A stretch of DNA of 6,436 nt from an uncultured Amaricoccus sp. (GTDB lineage Bacteria > Pseudomonadota > Alphaproteobacteria > Rhodobacterales > Rhodobacteraceae). This document shows, one piece after another, positions 1-5,766 of the stretch. Position 1 is the stretch's first letter. Every line of letters starts with the position of its first letter. The translations under genes were made by a program, and so were the position numbers. The DNA lies in the NCBI RefSeq assembly GCF_937858865.1, contig NZ_CALLYO010000596.1, positions 1 to 6,436 of the forward strand, written 5' to 3'. A model generated the notes under the pieces. The model was not told where the DNA came from. It did not search any database and worked only from the letters and a program-made list of their open reading frames with translations.

Positions 1-86
1 ACTACGGCTCGCTCGGCGACACCTCCACCCTCGCCGACCCCGCCGTCGTCGACGATCTCATCGGCAACCGCATGAACCGCGACTGA
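1..86 (+). CDS. C-terminal end of an unrecognised protein (partial)
   Basis: An open frame enters from the left edge (first full codon at 3) and ends at TGA 84-86, giving 27 residues. The tail begins YGSLGD, runs through LADPAVVDDLIG and ends NRMNRD. The codons are G/C-rich at the third position, like those of the neighbouring genes, which supports real coding. I do not recognise the family from so short a piece and assign no function. The gene converges on the minus-strand transferase gene, whose stop lies 126 bp further on, and a GC hairpin follows its stop after about 12 bases. Coding status is fairly likely but not certain. Confidence 0.55.
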   Translation, partial: YGSLGDTSTLADPAVVDDLIGNRMNRD

Positions 87-98
87 CCCCACCCCGCG

Positions 99-119
99 CG
101 CCCCACCCCGTGCGGGGCG
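99..119 (+). terminator. GC hairpin after the partial gene, weak terminator candidate
   Basis: CGCCCC (99-104) can pair with GGGGCG (114-119) around a nine-base loop; alternatively CCCC (106-109) pairs with GGGG (114-117) around GTGC. It starts 12 bases after the stop of the left-edge gene, the expected place for a terminator. The sequence after it (TGTTAACCTT) is only moderately T-rich, so it is not a textbook intrinsic terminator. Confidence 0.4.
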
Positions 120-188
120 TGTTAACCTTGGTTGCGATCCGGTTAATGCCGGGGAGCATAATCCAGTGATTTCAAAGGCTTGACCAAG

Positions 189-204
189 TGGGCACGCGTG
201 CCCA
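189..204 (-). terminator. 16-bp perfect palindrome after the transferase gene
   Basis: TGGGCACG followed by its exact reverse complement CGTGCCCA forms a perfect 16-bp palindrome beginning 8 bases past the minus-strand stop codon at 213-215. As RNA it can fold into a six-pair stem with a CGCG loop. No U-run follows on the minus strand, so this may be a weak or Rho-assisted terminator or a protein-binding site. Its place between two convergent genes favours transcript-end formation. Confidence 0.4.
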
Positions 205-212
205 GGGTGTGC

Positions 213-1331
213 TCAGAGCAGGCGTGCGAGCCCCACCGGCAGGTTCGGGTGGTTGAGCGACATCACCTTGTAGACCTGGACGTAGATGAAGACCGTCAGG
301 AAGAAGAGCAGCGCGCTCGCCAGCACGCTCGAATAGGCGAGCGCGGCGAAGACGCCGGTCAGGAGCGGCAGCGGCCAGGTGACGAGGCTCGTCGCCGGGT
401 TGCGCAGATGCACCGCCCCGCGCCCCGGGACCAGGCGCCGGGCGTAGCGGCGGTAGGCGAGCATGTGCCAGTGCACCCGGTCCGGCTGGCCGACGCTGTG
501 CCCCTCGCGCATCGCCTTGCGGTGCATCGAGGCGAGCGTCTCGATGACCGGATAGGCGCAGATCAGGATGGCGGTCCAGGCCGAGGTCTCCGGGTTGCGC
601 ATCGGCAGCAGCACGCCGAGGCTCGCCAGCAGGAAGCCGGCGAAATAGGCCCCGCCGTCGCCGAGGAAGATCTTGCCGAACGGGAAGTTGACCAGGAAGA
701 AGCCCAGGATCAGCGCCCCGTAGAGCACCGCCAGCGCGAAGACGAGGTCGTCCCCCACCCGGTGCCCCACCCAGGCGAAGGCCGCCAGCATGATGAGGAG
801 CGAGCCCGAGGCGAGGCCGTTGAACCCGTCGATGATATTGACCGCATTCGCCACCCCGCCCATGGCGAAGCCGGTGAAGAGCAGCGCGCAGATCTGGAAG
901 GAGAGCAGCCAGTCCACCCCGGGAAGGTAGACCTTGTGCATGGTGTAGCCGGTCAGGAGTGCGAAGAGGACGCCCCCCGCCATGGTCGCGAGCAGCCGGT
1001 AGCGGACCCCGACCGTGCCGGTCAGATCCTCGCCGAGCCCGGCGAGGAGCGGCAGCGCCCCGGCCAGCCCGATCAGCGCCCAGGGCGCCCGCAGCTCCGC
1101 CGGCAGGACCGGCCAGACCAGGACATAGGCGAGCGCCAGCGCCAGGCCGCCGATCCGCGGCGTGGGGGCGAGGTGGAACTTCTGCACCCCGCGCGTGCCG
1201 TCGTTGGTGAAGCGGCCGTGCCAGCGGCGCGTCGCGACCAGCGCCAGGCAGAGGAGGAAGCTCAGCGCCGCCGCCGCGATCGCGGCGAGGCCGATGTCGC
1301 TCCATCCCAGGGTCACTTCCAGCCCGTGCAT
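213..1331 (-). CDS. WecA/MraY-family polyprenyl-phosphate sugar-1-phosphate transferase (glycosyltransferase family 4)
   Basis: This 372-residue integral membrane protein belongs to the polyprenyl-phosphate N-acetylhexosamine-1-phosphate transferase family. Members move a sugar-1-phosphate from a UDP-sugar to undecaprenyl phosphate at the inner membrane, starting O-antigen, capsule or other surface glycans. Visible motifs: PTPRIGG (56-62), GLGEDLTG (98-105, the position of the acidic Mg-binding pair), NAVNIIDGFNGLASG (162-176), FLGDGGAYF (222-230) and the His motif DRVHWHML (284-291). About ten hydrophobic segments lie between them, and the length suits the family. The sugar and pathway cannot be read from sequence; MraY itself is less likely because no cell-wall genes are nearby. 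I chose ATG 1331 because GAGG (1337-1340) sits five bases upstream; an in-frame GTG at 1346 would add five residues. It follows the hydrolase gene by 69 bp on the same strand and may share its transcript. Confidence 0.92.
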   Translation of the reverse strand: MHGLEVTLGWSDIGLAAIAAAALSFLLCLALVATRRWHGRFTNDGTRGVQKFHLAPTPRIGGLALALAYVLVWPVLPAELRAPWALIGLAGALPLLAGLGEDLTGTVGVRYRLLATMAGGVLFALLTGYTMHKVYLPGVDWLLSFQICALLFTGFAMGGVANAVNIIDGFNGLASGSLLIMLAAFAWVGHRVGDDLVFALAVLYGALILGFFLVNFPFGKIFLGDGGAYFAGFLLASLGVLLPMRNPETSAWTAILICAYPVIETLASMHRKAMREGHSVGQPDRVHWHMLAYRRYARRLVPGRGAVHLRNPATSLVTWPLPLLTGVFAALAYSSVLASALLFFLTVFIYVQVYKVMSLNHPNLPVGLARLL

Positions 1332-1336
1332 TCCCC

Positions 1337-1340
1337 CCTC
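1337..1340 (-). promoter_or_regulatory. Ribosome binding site deciding the transferase start
   Basis: On the minus strand GAGG inside a GAGGGGGG run lies five bases before ATG 1331. The competing GTG at 1346 has only a weak AAGG in front of it, and the better AAGGAG is too far away (about 18 bases). This favours ATG 1331. Confidence 0.55.
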
Positions 1341-1400
1341 GTCCACGCTCGCCTTACGGCTGAACTCCTTAGCGATTCCCGGCCCCGGAGGCGATAGCCT

Positions 1401-2174
1401 TCAGCCGATGGCGCCGATGCGGCCGGCCCTGTCGGCGCCGATCCGCCGCTCGTCGAGCCAGGCGTTGATCCGCCAGGCGAGGCTCCGCCAGTGCGGGTCG
1501 AGCGGCAGGCCGTGGCCGCAGCCCCGCATCAGCTCGGTCTCCGCGCCGTAGGCGAGCGCGTTCGCCCAGAGATCGGTGATCGGCACCAGCGCGTCGCTGT
1601 CGCCCTGGATGGCGAGCACCCGCGCCCGCCGCACCAGGAACCAGGCCGGCAGGTCCCAGGTCAGCGCGTCGAGCAGCGCGAGCGGGCTCTCGGGGCCGGG
1701 CTGGAAGGCGACGTCCGCCACCCATTCGATCGGGGTCTCGCGGGTGAAGAGCGCCCGGCGGATCGCCTCGAGGCCGATCGTCGCGCCGCCGCCCGCCTGG
1801 GTGGCGAGGAAGGAGGCGAGGATGTCCGGGGCCTGCGAGGAGAGCTGCCAGAGCGCGGGGCCGAGCCCGACCGGTCCGGGCGAGCCGACCAGCACCAGCC
1901 CGGCCAGTCGCCGCCGCGCCGCGAGATGCTGGGCGATGAGCCCGCCCAGCGAATGGCCGACCACCACCGGCGGCGCGTCGAGCGCGTCGGCGGCGGCCAC
2001 CGCGCGTGCCACATAGTCGCGCAGGCGGGCGGGCCGTGCCGAGAGCGGCGTCGACAGCCGCGGCGCCGCGACCTGATGGCCGCGGGCGGCGAACCAGGGG
2101 GCGACGAAGCGCGTCCAGACCTCGGGTCCGCCGAACGCGCCGTGAAGAAAGAGTATGGGCGGCTTGTCCGACAT
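1401..2174 (-). CDS. Alpha/beta hydrolase-fold protein
   Basis: A 257-residue protein with a full alpha/beta hydrolase signature. An early strand ends in the oxyanion-hole motif FLHGAFGG (9-16). The nucleophile elbow is VGHSLGG (72-78, Ser75). The acid lies in QGDSDALVP (190-198, probably Asp194) and the base in GCGHGLPLD (218-226, His221). Residues about 105-170 form the helical cap. Length and order fit small soluble esterases and lipases; no signal peptide is visible, so it is probably cytoplasmic. The substrate cannot be predicted. The start is ATG 2174, backed by GGAGG nine bases upstream; the frame stays open further upstream, but that stretch has unusual composition and no ribosome site. 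It begins 100 bp after the dnaE2 stop on the same strand and could be read from the same transcript. Nothing ties it to DNA repair. Confidence 0.93.
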   Translation of the reverse strand: MSDKPPILFLHGAFGGPEVWTRFVAPWFAARGHQVAAPRLSTPLSARPARLRDYVARAVAAADALDAPPVVVGHSLGGLIAQHLAARRRLAGLVLVGSPGPVGLGPALWQLSSQAPDILASFLATQAGGGATIGLEAIRRALFTRETPIEWVADVAFQPGPESPLALLDALTWDLPAWFLVRRARVLAIQGDSDALVPITDLWANALAYGAETELMRGCGHGLPLDPHWRSLAWRINAWLDERRIGADRAGRIGAIG

Positions 2175-2182
2175 CTGCGGCG

Positions 2183-2188
2183 ACCTCC
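2183..2188 (-). promoter_or_regulatory. Ribosome binding site of the hydrolase gene
   Basis: GGAGGT on the minus strand lies eight bases before ATG 2174. This selects that ATG over longer in-frame starts reaching back over the end of dnaE2. Confidence 0.7.
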
Positions 2189-2274
2189 GGAAACGTTCCT
2201 TGCCGCATCGCACTGCCGCTGTCGAGGCGATGGCGCCGGTTCTCCTCGAAAATTTTCCTTCTGGTGCAGGGGGG

Positions 2275-5073
2275 TCACGCCCGCGGCGCGGCGAGCCGCG
2301 GGCGGACGAGCGCCATGGGGTGCGCCCGCAGGCTGAGGCGCAGCGCGACATGGTCGGCGACGATCTCCTCGCCGAGGGTCATGGCCGGCAGGGAAACCCG
2401 CTCCTCCTCCCCCTCGCCCTCGATCCCGGAGAAGAGCGGTAGGGGCGCCTCGCCGCCGATCGCCCGCACCTGCCAGAGCGCCTCGCGCCGGTCGAGGCCG
2501 AGGGCGGCGAAGCCGTCCGCCCCGGCGAGAAGCGCGAGCGTCCGCGGCGGGATGGCCGCCCGCCGCCAGACGGCGGCGACGTCGCGGTAGTTGTTGCCGC
2601 GGGCCTTGGTGATCCGCAGCGCCTCCGCCTCGCGGACCCCGCGGATCTGGCGGAAGCCGAGGCGCAGCGCCAGCCCGCCGCGCCCGTCGGGCTCGAGGCC
2701 GTTGTCCCAGGCGCTGGCGTTGATGCAGACCGGGCGCACCTCCACCCCGTGCTCGCGGACGTCGCGCACGATCTGCGCCGGGGCGTAGAAGCCCATGGGC
2801 TGGGAGTTCAGCAGCGCGCAGGCGAAGACCGCCGGATGGTGGCACTTGAGCCAGGCCGAGGCGTAGACGAGGAGCGCGAAGCTTGCCGCGTGGCTCTCGG
2901 GGAAGCCGTAGGAGCCGAAGCCCTTGATCTGCTCGAAGCAGCGTTCGGCGAAGCCCCGGTCATAGCCGTTCGCGGCCATGCCGCTCAGGAACCGGTCATG
3001 GAACGTGTAGACGGTGCCGTCGCCCTTGAAGGTGCCGAGCGAGCGGCGCAGGCGGTCGGCCTCGTCGGGGGTGAAGCCGGCGCCGACGATGGCGACCTGC
3101 ATCGCCTGCTCCTGGAAGAGCGGCACGCCGAGCGTTCGCTTCAGGACCTCCTCGAGCGCTTCGGAGGGATAGCTGACCTTCTTCTCCCGTCTTCGGCGCA
3201 GGTAGGGATGCACCATGCCGCCCTGGATCGGGCCGGGCCGCACGATCGCCACCTCGATGACGAGGTCGTAGAATTCCCGCGGCCGCATCCGCGGCAGGAA
3301 GGAGAGCTGCGCCCGGCTCTCGACCTGGAAGACGCCGATGGCGTCGGCCCGGCAGAGCATGTCGTAGACCGCCGGATCCTCCTTCGGCAGGCTGTCGAGG
3401 TCGTGGCGGATGCTGCCGTGGTCGGCGAGGAGGTCGAAGGCCTTGCGGATGCAGGTGAGCATGCCGAGGGCGAGGACGTCGACCTTGAGGATGCCGAGGC
3501 ATTCGATGTCGTCCTTGTCCCAGCAGATGACGGTGCGGTCCTCCATCGCCGCATTCTCGATCGGCACCAGCTCGTCGAGCCGGCCCTCGGTGATGACGAA
3601 GCCGCCGACGTGCTGGCTGAGGTGGCGCGGGAAGCCGACGATCTCATTGACGAGCTGCAGGGTCAGCTTGAGTCGCGGCTCCTCCGGGTCGAGGCCGAGC
3701 TCGATCAGCCGCTCCCGCGGCACGTCGCCGGACCCCCAGCCCCAGATCTGGCTGGAGAGCGCCGCCACCGTGTCGCGGGAAAGGCCCATGGCCGCGCCCA
3801 CCTCGCGGATCGCCCGCTTGCCGCGGTAGTGGATCACGGTGGCGCAGATGCCGGCGCGTTCGCGGTGGAAGTGCTCGTAGATGTACTGGATCACCTCCTC
3901 GCGGCGCTCGTGCTCGAAGTCGACGTCGATGTCGGGCGGCTCGTCGCGGGCGTCCGAGACGAAGCGCTCGAAGACCATCTGGCCGACGTCGGGAGAAATG
4001 GCGGTGATGCCGAGGGCGTAGCAAACGATCGAGTTCGCCGCCGAGCCGCGGCCCTGGCAGAGGATGCCGTTCGCCCGGGCATATTCCACCACGTGCTGCA
4101 CGGTGAGGAAGAAGGGCGCGTACTTCTTGCGGGCGATCAGTGCCAGCTCCTTGTCGGCCTGCGCGCGGTGCCGTTGCGGGACGCCCGCGGGGTAGCGCCG
4201 GCGGAGGCCGTCGGCGGTCAGCCGGGCGAGGCGCGCCTGCGGGTCCTCGCCGTCCCAGATCTCCTTCGGGTATTCGTAGCGCAGCTCGTCGAGGGAGAAG
4301 CGGCAGTCGTCGGCGATCTCGCCGGCGCGGTGCACGGCCGCCTCGTGGCCGGCGAGGAGGCGGAGCATCTCCGCCTCGGAGCGCAGCCGCCGCTCGGCGT
4401 TGGCCTGGGCGGCGCGGCCGATCGTGTCGATCCGGCGGCCCTCGCGGATGCAGGTCAGCACGTCGACGAGCCGGCGGCGGGCGCCGCGGTGCATGATCGG
4501 CTCGGCGGAGGCGACGAGAGGGAGGCCGAGGCGGTCCGCCAGCCGGGCGAGCCGGGCGAGGCGCTGGGGGTCCTGGCCGTCGTAGCGGGGGCTCGCGACG
4601 AGGTGCGTCCCGGGGTGCATCCCGACGAGCAGCCGCGCCTGGTCGAGCCAGGCCGGCGCGGGCGGGTCGGGCGGGGGATGCAGGAGCAGGTGCATGGCCC
4701 CGAGGTCGGCGAGATCCTCGGGGTGGAGCAGGCATTTGCCCTTCTCGGTGCGCTGGGCGCCGGTGCTCAGCAGCCGGCAGAGCCGGCCCCAGGCGAAGCG
4801 GTCGCGGGGGAGGGCGGTGATCTCGGCGCCCCCGGCGAGGCAGAGCCGGGTCGCGGGCAGGAGGCGCGGCACCCGCGCCCCGGCTCCGCCCTCGGCCCGG
4901 GCCGCCGCGCGCAGCGGGCGGAGGGCCCGGACCAGCCCGGCGACCGAGTTGCGATCGGCGATGGCGAAGGCGCCAAGGCCGAGCTCCATCGCCTGGCAGG
5001 CGTATTCCTGCGGGTGGCTGCCGCCGGTCAGGAAGGTGAAGTTCGAGGTGATGCAGAGCTCGGCGAAGGGCAT
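2275..5073 (-). CDS. dnaE2: Error-prone DNA polymerase DnaE2, C-terminally short
   Basis: DnaE2 is the alternative, proofreading-free C-family polymerase that extends past lesions with ImuA and ImuB during damage-induced mutagenesis. The 932 residues run as follows: an N-terminal PHP domain from FAELCITSNFTFL (residues 3-15) to about 260; the palm, with PPDIDVDFEHERREE (379-393; catalytic Asp381 and Asp383) and ILKVDVLALGML (528-539; third Asp532); fingers and clamp-side regions, with PRHLSQHVGGFVIT (482-495), EVAIVRPGPIQGG (607-619) and GFPESHAASFALLVYASAWL (723-742); and a helix-hairpin-helix part at about 800-870. DnaE2-specific wording such as LLNSQPMGFYAPAQIVRD (754-771) separates it from replicative DnaE. 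The protein ends right after LSLRAHP (913-919), where relatives continue into an OB-fold; family members usually exceed 1,000 residues. ATG 5073 matches the family's N-terminus, but no Shine-Dalgarno precedes it and an in-frame stop lies about 50 bases upstream. Confidence 0.97.
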   Translation of the reverse strand: MPFAELCITSNFTFLTGGSHPQEYACQAMELGLGAFAIADRNSVAGLVRALRPLRAAARAEGGAGARVPRLLPATRLCLAGGAEITALPRDRFAWGRLCRLLSTGAQRTEKGKCLLHPEDLADLGAMHLLLHPPPDPPAPAWLDQARLLVGMHPGTHLVASPRYDGQDPQRLARLARLADRLGLPLVASAEPIMHRGARRRLVDVLTCIREGRRIDTIGRAAQANAERRLRSEAEMLRLLAGHEAAVHRAGEIADDCRFSLDELRYEYPKEIWDGEDPQARLARLTADGLRRRYPAGVPQRHRAQADKELALIARKKYAPFFLTVQHVVEYARANGILCQGRGSAANSIVCYALGITAISPDVGQMVFERFVSDARDEPPDIDVDFEHERREEVIQYIYEHFHRERAGICATVIHYRGKRAIREVGAAMGLSRDTVAALSSQIWGWGSGDVPRERLIELGLDPEEPRLKLTLQLVNEIVGFPRHLSQHVGGFVITEGRLDELVPIENAAMEDRTVICWDKDDIECLGILKVDVLALGMLTCIRKAFDLLADHGSIRHDLDSLPKEDPAVYDMLCRADAIGVFQVESRAQLSFLPRMRPREFYDLVIEVAIVRPGPIQGGMVHPYLRRRREKKVSYPSEALEEVLKRTLGVPLFQEQAMQVAIVGAGFTPDEADRLRRSLGTFKGDGTVYTFHDRFLSGMAANGYDRGFAERCFEQIKGFGSYGFPESHAASFALLVYASAWLKCHHPAVFACALLNSQPMGFYAPAQIVRDVREHGVEVRPVCINASAWDNGLEPDGRGGLALRLGFRQIRGVREAEALRITKARGNNYRDVAAVWRRAAIPPRTLALLAGADGFAALGLDRREALWQVRAIGGEAPLPLFSGIEGEGEEERVSLPAMTLGEEIVADHVALRLSLRAHPMALVRPRLAAPRA

Positions 5074-5092
5074 GGGGCGGGGACCCGGATGG

Positions 5093-5121
5093 GCGCGAAA
5101 TGGGGGATTTCGCGCGCGAAA
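5093..5121 (-). promoter_or_regulatory. Cluster of three GCGCGAAA half-sites at the dnaE2 transcript start (operator candidate)
   Basis: The octamer GCGCGAAA occurs on the plus strand at 5093-5100 and 5114-5121, and inverted (TTTCGCGC) at 5108-5115. The first pair forms a perfect 9-bp inverted repeat (GCGCGAAAT / ATTTCGCGC) around five G's. The second pair overlaps to give a perfect 14-bp palindrome (TTTCGCG/CGCGAAA). The two same-facing copies are 21 bp apart, two helical turns. The cluster lies just downstream of the presumed -10 and would start the dnaE2 leader. The same sequence can fold as an RNA hairpin 20 bases before the ATG. A DNA-binding role is inferred; no known regulator site is recognised. 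Confidence 0.5.
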
Positions 5122-5126
5122 CTATA
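5121..5126 (-). promoter_or_regulatory. Candidate -10 box for dnaE2
   Basis: TATAGT on the minus strand sits in the only AT-rich stretch upstream of dnaE2 (about 5119-5165) and about 48 bases before the ATG. No good -35 hexamer is seen 16-18 bases further up (sequence near CCTTCT), which would suit a promoter that needs activation or relief. dnaE2 should need its own promoter here, because the gene next to it upstream runs the other way. Confidence 0.4.
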
Positions 5127-5198
5127 AGTAAGACATTGAAATAGAAGGGAATCATCGGGTTAATGCATCGTTACTCCTTGTGGCGACCTCGCGGGGGA

Positions 5199-5328
5199 GC
5201 GCCGGCCTCGGGGGGCCTGAAGGCCCCGCTCGGCCGGCGCTTGGCGGTCGGCTGCCTTTGCAGCCTCCCTCCGGCGGAGAGCGGCCTTCGGCCGCTCGAG
5301 TCATTGTTCTCCCCGCCTGTTGGCGGGG
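5199..5328. repeat. Chain of five GC-rich hairpins in the region upstream of dnaE2
   Basis: Five inverted repeats follow one another. (A) GCGCCGGCC 5199-5207 pairs with 5232-5240 and encloses GGGGCC/GGCCCC (5212-5217/5222-5227) with a TGAA loop. (B) GGCTGC/GCAGCC 5250-5255/5260-5265, loop CTTT. (C) CTCC/GGAG 5269-5272/5276-5279. (D) GAGCGGCC/GGCCGCTC 5279-5286/5290-5297, loop TTC. (E) CCCCGCC/GGCGGGG 5311-5317/5322-5328, loop TGTT. None is followed by a T-run on either strand, so they are not ordinary intrinsic terminators. They could be an interspersed REP-like repeat, a structured leader or RNA, or a transcriptional insulator between divergent genes. The hairpins are directly visible; the role is not. 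Confidence 0.6.
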
Positions 5329-5471
5329 CCCCTCGCCTGCTCGATAGGAAAGCTTGCCAGTATGAATGCCTTGAAGGAGGGCCCGGGCTCCGGCGGGGGC
5401 GCGGGGCGGAGACGATCACGTCTTCCGGCGGGGGGAACCTTCGGCCGGTTCGCGCGATGAGGCCGCGAGGC

Positions 5472-5499
5472 TTTCGAATCCGGGACCGCGTGCTATGGT
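5472..5499 (+). promoter_or_regulatory. Candidate promoter of the small plus-strand gene
   Basis: TTTCGA (5472-5477) and TATGGT (5494-5499) are separated by 16 bases and lie 26 bases before the start codon, leaving a short leader that contains the ribosome site. Only a partial match to the sigma-70 consensus, but the spacing and position fit and no better candidate is nearby. Confidence 0.45.
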
Positions 5500-5511
5500 C
5501 GGGAAGGACTG

Positions 5512-5518
5512 AAGGAGG
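5512..5518 (+). promoter_or_regulatory. Strong Shine-Dalgarno of the small gene
   Basis: AAGGAGG, nearly the full anti-16S complement, ends six bases before ATG 5525. It is the strongest ribosome site in the window and firmly supports translation of the 60-codon frame. Confidence 0.85.
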
Positions 5519-5524
5519 AAAGAG

Positions 5525-5707
5525 ATGAGCATCGTCCAGATCGACGACTATGCCCGTCAGCTCTACTCGGCGCATGGCGACCGGGCGGAGTACGAGGCGG
5601 CGCAGAAGGCGAAGGACTATGCCGCCAGGGGCGACAGCCAGACCGCCGAACAGTGGCGGCAGGTGCGCGAGGCGATCCGCGTGCTGCGGGGGCCGAACGC
5701 CAGCTGA
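5525..5707 (+). CDS. Small 60-residue conserved-type protein of unknown function
   Basis: A complete small gene: promoter-like sequence, AAGGAGG six bases before the ATG, 60 codons, TGA at 5705-5707 and a strong terminator 27 bases later. The protein begins MSIVQIDDYARQLY and ends REAIRVLRGPNAS. It is soluble and highly charged, with no signal peptide or membrane segment. It looks largely alpha-helical, roughly residues 5-18, 21-35 and 38-55, with a short GD turn between the last two. I do not recognise a characterised family; it resembles small hypothetical proteins of Rhodobacterales, from memory only. It faces opposite to imuB and dnaE2, sits between them and is transcribed on its own, so any link to mutagenesis rests on position alone. 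Regulation may involve the GAACC-N7-GGTTC repeat upstream of its promoter. Confidence 0.85.
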   Translation: MSIVQIDDYARQLYSAHGDRAEYEAAQKAKDYAARGDSQTAEQWRQVREAIRVLRGPNAS

Positions 5708-5734
5708 GCCCCGCCCCGGGCCGGCGCCGTCGGG

Positions 5735-5761
5735 GCCCCGGATTTCCGGGGCTCTTTCTTT
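5735..5761 (+). terminator. Intrinsic terminator of the small gene
   Basis: GCCCCGG (5735-5741) and CCGGGGC (5746-5752) form a perfect seven-pair stem with an ATTT loop, followed directly by TCTTTCTTT (5753-5761). This is a textbook Rho-independent terminator for plus-strand transcription, 27 bases after the small gene's stop. It ends only six bases before the converging imuB stop; on the minus strand the hairpin is not followed by a T-run, so it would end imuB transcripts less efficiently. Confidence 0.9.
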
Positions 5762-5766
5762 CGCGC

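Larger units (their letters stand above)
5074..5524. other. 451-bp divergent intergenic region between dnaE2 and the small plus-strand gene
   Basis: No convincing gene is present on either strand; the open frames crossing it are low-complexity shadows without matching ribosome sites. From left to right it holds the GCGCGAAA cluster, the dnaE2 -10 candidate, the five-hairpin chain, a less structured stretch at 5330-5430, a GAACC-N7-GGTTC inverted repeat (5435-5451) and the promoter of the small gene. I found no GTTC-N7-GTTC (alphaproteobacterial LexA box) and no CTGT-N8-ACAG on either strand. Confidence 0.7.

Noticed and set aside
128..162. Plus-strand promoter-like words TTGCGA and CATAAT in the left intergenic region
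   Set aside because: The spacing is 19 bases and no plus-strand gene follows; the region lies between two convergent gene ends.
1026..1034. Glu-Asp in place of the usual Asp-Asp in the transferase GLGEDLTG motif, as a possible inactivating change
   Set aside because: From memory, a sizeable subgroup of bacterial family members has an ED pair here, and all other motifs are intact. I treat it as a subgroup trait rather than a defect.
172..1305. Long minus-strand open frame overlapping the transferase gene in another frame
   Set aside because: Its product is rich in Arg, Gly, Ala and Pro with no family features, while the overlapping frame carries every motif of the transferase family. It is a shadow of GC-rich coding.
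2248..2257. GAAAATTTTC palindrome between dnaE2 and the hydrolase, as a promoter or terminator
   Set aside because: It stands out in GC-rich surroundings, but it has no loop for a stable hairpin and no -35/-10 pair fits it. It is too little to annotate.
2749..5127. 792-codon plus-strand open frame opposite dnaE2
   Set aside because: It mirrors the dnaE2 codons, shows no domain words, and its Val/Asp/Glu/Ala-rich composition is that expected of an antisense frame in high-GC DNA.
3644..5155. Minus-strand open frame starting at ATG 5155, overlapping dnaE2
   Set aside because: After a short plausible start it turns into low-complexity Arg/Pro/Ala sequence within dnaE2, and it has no ribosome site of its own. 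It is not a gene.
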